A stretch of 64,000 bases of DNA from Sinotaia quadrata (GCA_028829895.1 CM054183.1:70741071-70805070); one strand, 5' to 3'. Shown: positions 1-41,539, counted from the first letter of the stretch. Numbers and translations: made by a program. Notes: a model not told the origin generated them from the sequence alone.

Positions 1-1048
1 CCTCCGAGTAAGCGCCCATGTTCTCCTTGAATTTGTCGAGATGCGAATTAAGGATATGGACTTTCAGAGACATTCTGCATCCCATTGTGGCGTAATTCTT
101 TATGAGAGTCTGCACCAACTCCACATAGTTTTCAGCTTTGTGATTACCTAGGAAGCCCTGAATAACTGCAACGAAACTGCTCCGAGCCACTCTCTCCGTC
201 CTGTTCAACAGCTTTGCGAAATCCTCACATTCTATGATCTGCTTGATCTGTGGTCCGACGAATATACCAGCCCTGACCTTAGCCTCGGACAGCTTTGGAA
301 AAAGATCTTGGAGGTATTGAAATGCTGCTGACTCCTTGTCAAGAGCAGTGACAAATTGCTTAATGAGGCCTAACTTGATGTGCAGCGGTGGCATAAGCAC
401 TTTATGAGGTTCTATCAGCGGCGCCCATTTCACATTGCTCTTCCCAACAGAAAACTCGGTCCGTTGTGGCCAGTCCTTTGTGTGATAATGCGCCTTAGTG
501 TCACGGCTGTCCCAGAGACAGAGGAAACAAGGAAATTTCGTGAAACCTCCTTGAAGACCCATGAGGAATGATACCATTTTGAAGTCAACGATGACCTCCC
601 ATCCGTAGTCATACTTTAATGCACTCAGCAACATTTTGACACTGGTGTAGTCCTCTTTGAGATGCACACAGTGGGCCATCGGGAGAGACGGGTAGTTGTT
701 TCCATTGTGAAGCAACACGGTTTTGAGGCTCCGGGATGAACTGTCTATGAATAGGCGCCATTCAATAGGATTACATGCGATACCTATAGCCTGGAATAGA
801 CCGGCAACATCGTTGCAGAAGCACAGCCCATCACGCTGACTGAAGAAGTTGGAGAATCTTTGATGCCGCTTCCTCTGATCCATGACTTGTACGCTATCAT
901 CAACCAAGTTCCAATGTTTGAGCCTGGATATCAGAAGCTCAGCATTCGATTTCGTAAGCCCGAGGTCCCTAATTAAATCGTTCACCTCTTTCTGGTTAGG
1001 GAAGTACGGCTTTCTATCCCCAACTTCATCTGCGGAATCATAGTCCAT
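1..1048 (-). CDS. Partial ORF of a multi-copy invertebrate uncharacterised (probably transposon-derived) protein family
   Basis: An open frame runs without a stop from the ATG at 1048-1046 to the window edge (349 codons, 3' end outside). Motifs in order include KPYFPNQKEVNDLIRDLG, ELLISRLKHWNL, GLCFCNDVAGLF, NPIEWRLFIDSSSRSLK, LLHNGNNYPSLPMAHCVHLK, KFPCFLCLWDSR, PPLHIKLGLIKQFV, AGIFVGPQIKQII, GFLGNHKAENY and MSLKVHILNSHLDKF. I recognise these as hallmarks of a family seen as many near-copies in arthropod and other invertebrate genomes; its biochemical role is unknown to me. Full family members also carry an N-terminal Cys-rich, zinc-finger-like region, which is absent here (see 1105-1143). 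The length of open frame argues for recent activity or selection. It runs antisense to, and upstream of, the cyclase exons. Family call fairly sure; transposon origin inferred from copy number. Confidence 0.72.
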   Translation of the reverse strand, partial: MDYDSADEVGDRKPYFPNQKEVNDLIRDLGLTKSNAELLISRLKHWNLVDDSVQVMDQRKRHQRFSNFFSQRDGLCFCNDVAGLFQAIGIACNPIEWRLFIDSSSRSLKTVLLHNGNNYPSLPMAHCVHLKEDYTSVKMLLSALKYDYGWEVIVDFKMVSFLMGLQGGFTKFPCFLCLWDSRDTKAHYHTKDWPQRTEFSVGKSNVKWAPLIEPHKVLMPPLHIKLGLIKQFVTALDKESAAFQYLQDLFPKLSEAKVRAGIFVGPQIKQIIECEDFAKLLNRTERVARSSFVAVIQGFLGNHKAENYVELVQTLIKNYATMGCRMSLKVHILNSHLDKFKENMGAYSE

Positions 1049-1104
1049 ATCTCCAGTATCTGCCTTGCTATCTGACTTGCTGCTGTCTCCTGAAGATGGC
1101 CGAT

Positions 1105-1143
1105 GAATGAATCAGCTGGATGCAAACAATCTCTTGATGCCAT
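1105..1143 (-). pseudogene. N-terminal relic of the same family, out of frame with the main ORF
   Basis: Minus-strand ATG at 1143 starts MASRDCLHPADSF, which resembles the family's usual first residues. In intact members these lead into a Cys-rich domain of more than 100 residues. Here the sequence jumps within a few bases to the low-complexity linker (RPSSGDSSKSDSKADTGD) that normally precedes the KPYFPNQ region, and the join is out of frame. The simplest reading is an internal deletion that removed the zinc-finger-like domain. A further in-frame ATG lies upstream at 1167; translation from it stops at 982. Confidence 0.5.
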
Positions 1144-1232
1144 ATCAAATAAATAACTTCTCTTCAACTACGAATCGTTATCCTTTCAGTCTGCAATAAC
1201 ACGAATTGGAATCTTGGTTCGAGACACCTGTG

Positions 1233-1240
1233 CTTTTATC
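1233..1240 (-). promoter_or_regulatory. TATA-like box for the minus-strand gene
   Basis: The minus strand reads GATAAAAG here, between the heat-shock-element array (1258-1350) and the ATG codons at 1167, 1143 and 1048. Position and spacing suit a core promoter, but TATA-like words are frequent in AT-rich DNA. Confidence 0.35.
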
Positions 1241-1257
1241 TTGTACAGCTACTTTTG

Positions 1258-1350
1258 GAACGTTCAAGAACGTTCTAGAAAGTTCTGAGAGTTTCTCGAA
1301 AGTTCTGGAAGTTTCTTGAACGTTCTAGAGTGTTCAGGAGAATTGTAGAA
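1258..1350. promoter_or_regulatory. Long phased array of heat-shock elements (GAA/TTC pentamers)
   Basis: GAA occurs at 1258, 1268, 1278, 1298, 1308, 1318 and 1348, with GAG at 1328 and 1338. TTC occurs at 1263, 1273, 1283, 1293, 1303, 1313, 1323 and 1333. This is the alternating nGAAn/nTTCn pattern with a strict 5-bp step bound by heat-shock factor trimers. Fifteen of 19 consecutive pentamers are perfect. It sits about 90-210 bp upstream of the possible minus-strand starts, with a TATA-like box between, so it most likely belongs to the promoter of the ORF at 1-1143. Confidence 0.7.
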
Positions 1351-1732
1351 ACATGTGGACAACTCTAGCAGTTCAGGGAGGAAGTTTGGCATTGAAAGCA
1401 AATCGAGAATTTTCTCGAACACACGCGATTTTCCAAATTTCATTCCCGGTCACAGATGCAAAGTTTTTCTGGAATAACAGCGATTTCCTTTCTGTTCTAG
1501 ACCTAACGGATTAGGAAAACACACTTTCAACCCAGGAACAGAACAAAAGTGAAAATTTGTTACATAGTGTTATTTTTCTTTCGGCTTTAGCTTTCAATAT
1601 AATAAAATTATTCTTTTTAGACCTATGCTTTCAGTTATATATCAAACTTTAAGTATAGAAGCACTTATTCTTTCAAGTAATAATGCAAACCTTTTAGAAT
1701 CACAGACAGTGAAATAATGCAATGTCATCGTC
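1351..1732. other. AT-rich non-coding stretch, nothing recognised
   Basis: No coding frame, RNA gene or clear repeat seen. I looked here for the missing first cyclase exon (a motif like NYGPEVWEDIK) and did not find it. Confidence 0.5.
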
Positions 1733-2073
1733 ACGTGATAAGACGTTTTCCACCTATGGAAGTATTATGTGACTATAAATGTTTTCTTTAAACTTCTGGA
1801 AGAAAGAAAACGTTTACTGTGCATATCTGCCAAGTGAGAGAGACGAGTGTTGTCTTCTGGAGAATTATAATTGTTAATAACGTAAACTAAGATACGTATC
1901 ACTTGTCATTAGTTATGAGTGATTAATTAATAATAATAATAACCATTAACTAAGGGAGTTAGTTATGAGTGATTAATTAATAATAATAATAACCATTAAC
2001 TAAGGGAGTTAGTTATGAGTGATTAATTAAAAATAATAATAATAACCATTAACTAAGGGGCGTTAGCGTCACA
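1733..2073 (+). mobile_element. 3'-terminal fragment of the ~1.65-kb LTR-like dispersed element (copy 1)
   Basis: From GACGTTTTCCACCTATGGAA onward it matches the last ~260 bp of the copy at 7662-9318, including the AACGTTTAC, CCAAGTG and GTCTTCTGGAGA words. It ends CGTCACA, like the other copies. It is longer than the matching part of the other copies because an internal 50-bp piece is triplicated (1911-2062). Confidence 0.65.
1911..2062 (+). repeat. Three copies of a 50-bp unit inside the element end
   Basis: Units start AGTTATGAGTGATTAATTAA at 1911, 1961 and 2011 and contain (AAT)n plus CCATTAACTAAGGG. Other element copies carry the corresponding segment once. Confidence 0.85.
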
Positions 2074-2454
2074 CTGCTATAAGTGTTTTATTTTGGGATT
2101 AAGAATTGATTTTTAGAATATTATTTAAAGGTTTAACCAACTTTATGCATATTATTGGTGACAAAAAGAAAACTTTCCATATATATTTGGATATTTGTCA
2201 AGTAAATTTTTGAATGTATTTTTTTCATGTGGCTCAGTTTATTACTTATAGTTGTAAGCAAGTATGCAGTGACCTTCATTTGCATATATGATTTCATTTG
2301 TGAACAATTCCCTCTACTTTAGCATAGGAGACCGTGGTTTTCGGTAAAAAATCATCACTAATTTTGATCATTAAATGCGAAATTATGATAATTTAAATGA
2401 TTATAATAACCTTGACATTCTAGATAAGATGTCCCTGCTATGATTTTTGTTCAG

Positions 2455-32160
<29,706 letters not shown>

Positions 32161-32177
<17 letters not shown>

Positions 32178-32240
32178 CAATAATTACATGTACTAGTATC
32201 CTGCACAGTTCTTCTGACAATAATTACATGCACTAGTATC
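32161..32240 (+). repeat. GUCY1B1: 40-bp duplication including the last codons and stop
   Basis: CTGCACAGTTCTTCTGACAA begins at 32161 (coding) and again at 32201 (3' UTR), followed in both by TAATTACATG and ACTAGTATC. Confidence 0.95.
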
Positions 32241-32375
32241 TGAAGACCAAAGAGTGACGTCGTACATTATATGTAGTCATAGACAGCTGTGAGATGGCAC
32301 TTAAACCTAATTGTTTGAAGACCAAAGAGTGACGTCGTACATTATGTGTAGTCATAGACAGCTGTGAGATGGCAC
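32241..32375 (+). repeat. 75-bp duplication in the putative 3' UTR
   Basis: TGAAGACCAAAGAGTGACGT starts at 32241 and 32316, each followed by CGTACATTAT, GTCATAGACAGCTGTGAGAT and GGCAC. Confidence 0.92.
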
Positions 32376-32467
32376 ATATATAACAAACATATTTGTATCC
32401 ATTCTGTGGGTGACAAATTCAGTCTACTGTTTACGAACGTCATATCTTGGTGATTTTGTATATTAAC

Positions 32468-32470
<3 letters not shown>

Positions 32471-32519
<49 letters not shown>
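32471..32519 (+). repeat. (GT)n microsatellite
   Basis: About 24 GT units. Confidence 0.97.
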
Positions 32520-32520
<1 letters not shown>

Positions 32521-33335
32521 TACATATTACCTGGTTCACTATGGGGTAATTGAGTAAATTAATGCCAGAATACTGTATATAAGTTTATTATTGGCTGAAA
32601 GGGAGAACGGTTAATTATATGTAAGGTAAAGGATAATATATTATGTGAATCTCTAAAAATAGCTGATTATTTCCCTTTTTGTATTTCTAAGGAAACTAAT
32701 TATTCATTATGCGAATTTGTAAACGAAAAGATTATTTTATATCCTAATCTTTACGAGAAAGGAGTAATCCAACTCTAAGCTTTTGGATTATTTATTATGC
32801 AAATCTGTAAGTCAGAGGGTTATACTTATTTGTAGTTCTATGAAAGAAGGCTAACTGATTATGTGAATCTCTTAGACTAAGGGTGTTTCATTATATGGAT
32901 GACTGAGAAAACATATTCATTATATGGATGACTGAGAAAACAGATATTCATTATATGGATGACTGAGAAAACATATTCATTATATGGATGACTGAGAAAA
33001 CAGATATTTATTTCTGACCTCTGATAACAAAAGTATTAATTATTATCTGGAACACTAGGGACAGACCGTATTTTACATAGATGGCCATGGGAAAGGTGTG
33101 AAACGTTTTGGATCCTCAGTAGATAAAGGGATTTTATATTTTCTGGATCCCTAAAGAAAAAGAGCTATTTGCTACTGGATGTTTAAAAACAAACTGACTG
33201 CCAGTATCTGGAATCCTAGTAGGAAATATATGTATGTCTAAAGTCCTAGTACAAAGACATATATAAGTATGTCTAAAGTCCTAGTACAAAGACATATATA
33301 AATGTCTAAAGTCCTAGTACAAAGACATATATAAA
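32520..33335 (+). repeat. AT-rich with two small minisatellites
   Basis: ~32-bp unit ATATTCATTATATGGATGAC TGAGAAAAC x4 at 32880-33005, and ~35-bp unit GTCTAAAGTCCTAGTACAAA GACATATATAA x3 at 33225-33335. Confidence 0.85.
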
Positions 33336-33549
33336 TCCTATCTATCTACAAAACAATATCCAAACTCGAATACAAAGGGCGGAAATGCTGGTGAGTCAGA
33401 TATGTGTAGGTGGGTGCTGGCGGCCAATAGAAATAGTCAAGCAGCAGATGGAGCATGTCCACAATAGGGTGGTTGAAGTATTTTAGAGAAATAACAATGT
33501 TATATTATATAAGTGCAAATATATATTATGTGTGTGTATGAATTGTGTG

Positions 33550-33555
33550 AATAAA
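33550..33555 (+). terminator. Candidate polyadenylation signal AATAAA
   Basis: First canonical AATAAA that I see downstream of the cyclase stop, 1.37 kb away. In AT-rich DNA this has little weight on its own. Confidence 0.25.
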
Positions 33556-33780
33556 ATATCTTGTTTACTTCAAAATGCACTTATTAATCTTATTCTTTCA
33601 GCCTTTCTAGGGCCGCTCTGTATCTTCTGTACCCACCATTAATTATTTAATCAATGAATTTGATTCACTCACGAAGATGTTACTGTGTTTTTTCTTGCGA
33701 ATGCTATAAAACACTATCTCTCTCTCAATGTCGCCCCGACAGTTCATTGTGAATGTACGTGTTATTCGATTGGCTCGCAA

Positions 33781-33992
33781 CTGGCTTACTGTTGACCTAC
33801 GTTTGGTTCACTGGCTTACTGTTGACCTACGTTTGGTTCACTGGCTTACTGTTGACCTACGTTTGGTTCACTGGCTTACTGTTGACCTACGTTTGGTTCA
33901 CTGGCTTACTGTTGACCTACGTTTGGTTCACTGGCTTACTGTTGACCTACGTTTGGTTTACTGGCTTACTGTTGACCTACGTTTGGTTCACT
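33781..33992 (+). repeat. 30-bp minisatellite, 7 copies, almost perfect
   Basis: Unit CTGGCTTACTGTTGACCTAC GTTTGGTTCA; a single base differs in one copy. Being 10 codons without a stop, it gives long spurious frames. Confidence 0.98.
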
Positions 33993-34389
33993 GGCGGCCC
34001 ATGTTCACCCATATTTTCTTCGCGTGATTGACGTGTTCTAATGCGTATAGTTTCCATGGCACCAAAAGTTATGTGCCATTTTGTATTATGCTGTTGAATT
34101 GTCACTTTGACATATGCTTTTTAAACCAGTTTAATATCAACTGTCTCTTGAAATTAAATTGACTAAATGTGTCTCCTGTTTTATTTGTTCTTATAATGTC
34201 AATGGTGGGTTTGGAAGCATACGCTTCTTGTCTGAAGATTTCGCAATAATGAAGCATTTTAATTACAATAATCATTTAAATTATCATCTACAAACGTTTG
34301 TGAAGTAAACAAGAGCGCGGACACTCCCCGAAAATTATAATGTCTTATGTAAGATATGAACCGAACTCTTCATTATTAGGGATGAAGGT
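33993..34389. other. Intergenic, nothing recognised
   Basis: AT-rich and non-repetitive. Confidence 0.5.
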
Positions 34390-35225
34390 CAAGGTACTCT
34401 GCATTAGTAGGAGGTATAGTCCAATAACTCTGCAGGGTCAAATAACTCTGTAAAATAAATTAGGAAGTAGGTCAAATAACTTATGCATTACTAATAAGGA
34501 AGAGCAAGTAACAGGAATGACACGCATCTGTGACTTACGAAGTAGAAAAGACCGACCAGTCACTGTGAATTAAGAAGTAGAAAAGACCAGTCACTGTGAA
34601 TTATGAAGTAGAAATGATAGATAAATGATTTTTAAAAATATAAAAGATTGGTAACTGTCAATAAAGTAGTAGAAAAGACCGGCAACTTTGTATTATAAAG
34701 TAGAGATGATCTGTAACTGTATAATAAAATATAAAAGATTAGTAACTGTGAATTATGAAGTAGAATACGCTGGTAACTGCAGTGTTTTATGAAGTAGAAA
34801 AGACCAGTAACCATGTATTGCGAAGTAGAATTAATCAATAACTGTGTATTGGTATTATAAAGTATAAAGGGTTGGTAACTATGCATTATTATGAAGAAAA
34901 GACCGGTAACTGTATACTATAAAGAAGGAAGGCCAATAAGCACGTTATATTTAAAAAAGAAGATATCTTGATATAATATGAAGAACGGGCGGAAATTTTG
35001 TGTATTCAGAATATAGGACAGGTAGTTCTGTGTTATGGAATGATAAAGACAGGTATTACTTTATTTATTATATCTTTATCTCTACCTTTCTTGAAATCCT
35101 TTCGAGAACTTATTTATAATTTCTTTATATTACTACTGTCGAGTGGAAATTATTTATAATTCCCTTATATTACAAATGTCAAGTAGAACTTATTTATAAT
35201 TCCCTTATATTACAAATGTCAAGTA
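34390..35225 (+). repeat. Decayed ~32-bp series and a ~41-bp triplicate
   Basis: 34500-34930: irregular units around AAAGACCGGTAACTGTGAAT TATGAAGTAGAA. 35100-35225: three units with TTATTTATAATTCCCTTATA and TTACAAATGTCAAGTAGAA. Confidence 0.75.
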
Positions 35226-36291
35226 GAAAACGTATGAAGACCTAAAGTGTTGCTTGCAACAAGATACGTCCAGTCAGGCAATCTCTCAGTGGTCAGTCAG
35301 CCAATCTCTCAGTGGTCAGTCAGCCATCAGACACTCACTTTCCTCGTCTTCTTTATTGTCTTCGTCATAAAGTCTCTAAAGCATCCCCCAAACACTCAAA
35401 GTAGTCTGTTCATTCAGGATACTGGAATTGTTGTCCTTTGAATAAACATGCACTTTGTATAAATGTAGACGTCTTACAGAAACTTGTCTCCCTTATAAAT
35501 ACACTCCTTGTAAAAACTTCAGAGATAACATTAACTATTGTAGCCAGCAAGAAAGCAAAGAAAACAGAAGGAGGCCATTAAATTATCCTGCATTCCATTT
35601 CTTCTATTGTTGGCACCACTTTGCGCTCCATTGTGGGCGTGACGGAACTCGAAATGGATGCAATGATTTCAGGAGAGCAGTAAGACCAGATTGAGCAAGG
35701 TGTGCGCAAGAACGGAAGGAAGAGAGAAAAAGAGGACGAAATATGTCATTTTCGCACAGTGAAGTACATTGAACAATTCAGATGGAAACAAGTGTTTTAG
35801 ATAAAACTTGTGGAGCTGTGAATGCGATTCAGAATATATTTAAAAAACGAACTCATCAACAATTAAAAATATTTTTTTGTTTTTGAACAAAATAATGTGT
35901 GTTCTGTTGAAAGGAAACTGCGCTAGTGTCATTCGAAGTAAAAACAATCTCTGTTCTTTGAAGCAAACATTACAAGAAGCGAATGGTCCCGTGGGGTGTT
36001 TAAAAAATGCTCCAGTGGCATGCCACTTCCACAATCAGTAAATTAGTTATTTTTAATTTTATTTTAAAGGCAAACGTAGCAAATATATAGCCTTGAATAA
36101 AATACAGAGTATATCAATATTTTAGTGACAAAATAACTCGTAATACATCCGTACTTTTAAAGGTAGTGTGGCCACAACACAGACATGCTAAAAGAGCTGA
36201 TAATCTGAAAGTAAAATTAGATTTCGATCCTTACAGAGCGTAATTACTCATTCATTTTATAAACCTGCCGTCAAACTGTCAACAAAATAAA

Positions 36292-36324
<33 letters not shown>

Positions 36325-36424
36325 CATTCGTCTTGCATGTGTATTTGTATATGTGTACAAATATATACAAATAAACAGATTCATTCTCTACAAGTATACT
36401 GTAGTGTGGACATCTGTCTGTCTG
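35226..36424. other. Intergenic with a (GT)n at 36296-36321
   Basis: Short CAGTCAGCCAATCTCTCAGT repeat at 35275-35325. Otherwise no coding or RNA feature recognised. Confidence 0.5.
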
Positions 36425-36426
36425 TC

Positions 36427-36467
<41 letters not shown>

Positions 36468-36825
36468 CATCTATCTATTTATCTATCTAATCGTCCGTCA
36501 GTCTATCATTAAGTTCTGGGCACTGTAAATGGCGATTATTGAACTTACATAATGACGTCATAATTCCTCATTAGAACATTTTTATAAGCAATGTGTTCAG
36601 ACCGTTTTTAATATTCCTTGGTAGTCCTCATTGCATTTGTATACCATGCATTTGTTTATAACCTTATTAATATTTCTTGAAACGTGCCCTACATTTGTTT
36701 ATAACCTTATTAATATTTCTTGAAACGTGCCCTACATTTGTTTATAACCTTATTAATATTTCTTGAAACGTGCCCTACATTTGTTTATAACCTTATTAAT
36801 ATTTCTTGAAACGTACCCTACATTT
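36425..36825 (+). repeat. (CTAT)n microsatellite and a 43-bp minisatellite (4 copies)
   Basis: 36425-36490 CTAT units. 36650-36825 units ACATTTGTTTATAACCTTAT, TAATATTTCTTGAAACGTGC, CCT. Confidence 0.93.
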
Positions 36826-39800
36826 CTTTTACATGCATCAATAATTGGTAAGTTTATTAATATCTACATATCTGAAAATTAATCATTACAATGATATATT
36901 TAGATTTTATAGGTCTGATTTCATTTCAGGTGTAAATATTAGAAAATGTCAAAGGCGAATAAAAGGAAAAGCTTTAAGAAGTGATCGTGTTTATTTTTTT
37001 TCTGATGTCGATTTTTGCCTAGAGTGATTGGCATGGATATCTGCTTGTTGTGCCAACAAAATACAGAAAGCAAATAATCCTTTCGGTTACAATTTCATCT
37101 CTTCACTTGCATTTGATATGTTTATTAGGCTGTTATTTTTTGTTTTTAACAGTGTTTGATACGCTGAATACCGTTGCTTCCTGTTTGATCACAATACATT
37201 GATTTCTTGTCCTTTTCAAGTGTTGGAAGTAAACTGTGGATCAAATGTGTCGTCTTCCGATTATTCGTTTCCTAAATTTAACTCCTCCAAATCTTTGAAT
37301 AAATATATGGATCGATGTCGCATAAACAGGAACAAGATACTTTTTCATTGTAATCCTTTGGAGTTCAGAGTTCATTTGTCCTCAATTATTGTAATGTGCG
37401 TTACCATGTAACAAATACAGAATAGTTTACTAGATAATATGATTTCTGATTTACCTTGGTAATATAATATTTGCAGGTAAAGGTGACAATTGTGTCCATT
37501 TATTCACGCTGTTTTCATGCATGCACACAATTTATTTGCTTTATGTGCAGGTATATAGTAGAGAAAATGGATTACATATTTCTCTTTGTCAACAACAACG
37601 TGATAATTAATGACTTCGATGTGGCATGTTGAAATAGTGTCCATATGTGTAGCACTGTAATAGACATACTAGGGTGGTAAGAGCAGTAGTATTGTAGCAC
37701 TGTAATAGACTTGGTAGTGGCAGTAATTGTGGGATATTGGTCGACGTAATGGTAGAAGTATATTATAAGTAGTGAAAGTACAATTGCTGGTAGTGACAGT
37801 AGAATGTATGTATTACTGATACTAACTGTATTTTCAAGGAGAGATAAATGTAGTAATTAGGAAAAATAGGCAATAGTAATCTAAGGAGCAAATTGTATTA
37901 GTAGTTACCTCGAGTGCTAACATTCGTAATGACGAGATAAAATGCTAGTAATAACGGCATTGGAAAAGCACTGATAATTCCGTTAAGAGAAGTGAGCATA
38001 GGACTCTAGGTACTACTTAGTACTTGTCATCAAAGTAGAAATGTAATATGTTTTAGAGCAGAAATGGTAATACAGTAAGTAGATATCATTATCACCTACG
38101 CCACATATTCGTGGACATTTTGAAATTCTTTTCTTTTTATAAATCCGAGCTGGACAATGGATGGCACCTTGTTTGCAAAAGAAATGATCATATGACCTTT
38201 CAACCAACACTCTTTGCTAGCTGTGTGTAACATCGAAGGCAAGCTTATGTTGCCGATGGCTCACGTAGTGGGCAAGGTGAAGGTGAAGGTCCCTAAATAC
38301 TTGGGTCGTTTGAGTCACAGACCAGTCCACGAGGAATTTCAGGAGGTACTAAAAGAACTGAGATAAAAATGACAAAGAATGCTGCCAATCCTTTCTAGAA
38401 TGGCATTACCATGCAAGTAGGTCGAAAAGCAGGGACTTTTCCAAAGAAGATGCTGCTCTACTGATGCTTCTATATAAGTAATACAACGAGGGGTTTGTTT
38501 CCAAGTCATTTCCTCCCTAATTCCTATTGGCAAGTGGTGGCTAAACAGCTTCAGGGCATTGGACAATCTTAATTGGCTCGCTCATTACCTGTCTACCTAG
38601 AACTGTTTAGCACCACTGATAATCTGGTTATCCCTTAAAAGCTCAAGACGTTTGACACGAAACTTCAATTTGATTTCACGAGGAATGTTAGCGGCACCAT
38701 TTAATTATAATGTTACCCTAGGCTATTTTCTAGTTATGGGTTTGGGGAAACTACTATGATTTTCATGATATTATTCTTAACGTGCAGTTTTTACAATGTC
38801 TACTTTTAAACTCTCACTACATACATATAAATAGCATGAATACGGTGTCCACAATTGTATCATAAAATACGTCATAAGTAAAACGTATATAGAAATAAGT
38901 GACAAAAAAGGAAGGGGCAAAAATATTTGTTTTAAAAATAATAATAATTTATATTAATTTGAAAATATTCAAATTTGTCGGTGTAGTGTTCCTCTACGAG
39001 CAGTATCAATCTGTGTAATTAAAATCTCAGAATATATTTATGCCTTAACAATAAAGATAATTGAGAATTGCCTACCGGCGATTTTAACATTTATTAACAG
39101 CACGCTATTCAAGATTTTATTCTGAAATGTTGACAATGCAATATTTGGGATATTTTGGCCATAGATAAATACACAGAATAAAATAGATAAATATATACTA
39201 ATTTTTTATGTATAATATATATATCCATCCATCCATCTATCTGACCATCCGTCTGTCTGTTTGTCTAGCTCTCTATCTATATATCTACCAATGCGTGTGT
39301 ACGTGTGCGTTATATACATATAACTTTATTATCTTACAAAAAATATTTAAAGTCGACTGAATAAAAGCTGTTATTCCGTTCGCTGTGACAGCTAGTTCCT
39401 TGCGCTAAGCTATCAAAACCACGTGACCAGTGCGTTAACTCTGAAAAAAACACAGCTGAAACAGAAGTCCCAGTCAGCATGTGGAAATTCACAAGACAAT
39501 TTATCGAGTAAAGACAAATATGACAGATGAAAATGTATTTATAACCAGTTATCGAGCCTCCGCTGCACGGATAAGGTCAAAGACTGCTGCAATTTTTCCG
39601 TGTAATGTGGCGACATCTGTCTTGCAGACAAATGGGGTAAAACCTTATCGCCTGGCTTTCGCAAGAATGTGCAATTAATGAAAGTGCCACTTGGTCTGAT
39701 TGCCTGCTAATATTTCAGTGGCCGGAAAATATAATGAATAAGTATATTCTCTGAAACACCTGTTTACAGATTCTAAATTAGTGTCTCATTCAAGCGAGAA

Positions 39801-40890
39801 ATAATTGTTGCACATAATGAGCATCTGACAGTTAGAGCAGCATTTCAACTCTTATCGCCGGTGTCTTGTTGTGGAGTGCTTTGCACTTTTAAATATCGTT
39901 TACGCCCCCGGCATACGTCTGAAAGTTGTCAGAGAAATCGTCCTGGAATTTAATACCAATCTTGGACAGTGCGCAACGCTAATTTTGCACTCAGTCTTGC
40001 CAGCACCATGCGTTACAAGCTACTTGAAGAGGAGTGCAATAAATCCCGTAAATATTGTCAAGTGAACATAAGAATGAAGTCTCGGTACGTGTAAAAGATT
40101 GCAGGTGAACACGCAATCGGTTGTGTCTGTCTAGAGTTGTATTTAGTTGGCTAAGGAAGACATGCGTTGTAACTGAAAGTTTGAAATTTGCTCTTATTGT
40201 AATTAAAATAAAGATGAAAGAAATATTTGAAATGAATTATTAAAGCAAACAATTTTTGAAGAATTTCCTTCTTTTAATTTTTAAGGACTTTGAAATATTC
40301 TCGAGAAAGACTTTATAAGAGAAAACAAGGTAAAGACATTAAAACTGCGATTATTTAACGCTGTTGCATACGAACTATAAACAAACCGTAATTTGACATT
40401 TAATTAAAATAAAGACAGCAATAATTACTAAATACAGAAAAAACAAAATCAAGTAACACTTTCAAAATTAAAAGTTAAAATGTCGCTCCCCACAACAAAC
40501 AAATAATCTAAATGAAAAATTGTAGGAAAAAAAGAAAGACAGAAAATGGCAATATAAACCAAACGAAAAAAACAATTTAGAAAGGATGAGTGAAAAGGAT
40601 CGATGAAGAGATATGTAAATGGATACATTGACGGGCAAATGGCGATAATTATTGCAGTTAGATTTGTTTAGAAGAGGTTCCGGTGTCTGGCTTACTTTGA
40701 AATCTGAATTATAAACCCGAGATTTTGCCTTAGTTGAAATAACGACGTGTTGTCAGTCGTGCATGAATAAGGAACTAACGAACCAGTTACTATAACATTA
40801 CAAACGTCGTCTACACTTTCAGTAGGCACAAAGAGGCGAGGCTATTTTACCAGTGCCTACATCGTCTACACTGCTGTACATATAATACAT
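36826..40890. other. Longest stretch without arrays; no gene recognised
   Basis: Mostly AT-rich single-copy DNA. Frames such as 38566-38339 (minus), 39481-39678 and 39871-40065 have no motif I know. Short repeats occur at 37640-37700 (GTAGCACTGTAATAGAC) and a CCATCCATCTAT patch at 39222-39240. The 38220-38570 part is less AT-rich and could be an old element. Confidence 0.45.
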
Positions 40891-40904
40891 TTGTACTTTA
40901 GGCA

Positions 40905-41470
40905 CTTGGCAGGTCACATAGTCAGGATAAATCAATGACTTAAATTAGTGCTGTAAGGCAGGCAGTCAGGATAAATCAATGACTTAAATTAGTGCTGTAA
41001 GACATGTAGTCAGGATAAATCAATGACTTAAATTAGTGCTGTAAGGAATGTAGTCAGGATAAATCAATGACACATTAGTGCTGTAAGGCAGGATAAATCA
41101 ATGACTTAAATTAGTGATGTAAGGCATGTAGTCAGGATAAATCAATGACTTAAATTAGTGATGTAAGGAATGTAGTCAGGATAAATCAATGACAAATTAG
41201 TGCTGTAAGGCAGGATAAATCAATGACTTAAATTAGTGCTGTAAGGCAGGATAAATCAATGACTTAAATTAGTGCTGTAAGGCATGTAGTCAGGATAAAT
41301 CAATGGCTTAAATTAGTGCTATAAGGCAGGATAAATCAATGACTTAAATTAGTGCTATAAGGCAGGATAAATCAATGACTTAAATTAGTGCTATAAGGCA
41401 GGATAAATCAATGACTTAAATTAGTGCTATAAGGCAGGATAAATCAATGACTTAAATTAGTGTTGTAAGT
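40905..41470 (+). repeat. ~36/42-bp minisatellite, about 14 copies
   Basis: Unit CAGGATAAATCAATGACTTA AATTAGTGCTGTAAGG, with or without an insert GCATGTAGT. The two unit types alternate irregularly. Confidence 0.94.
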
Positions 41471-41539
41471 CATGAGATGGACGACAACGAACAAATATTT
41501 CAAACAATACGTTGTGCGCGAATACCATCAGGACATATA

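Noticed and set aside
39220..39300. CCATC/CTAT-rich patch as a microsatellite locus
   Set aside because: Too short and irregular to call as a separate array.
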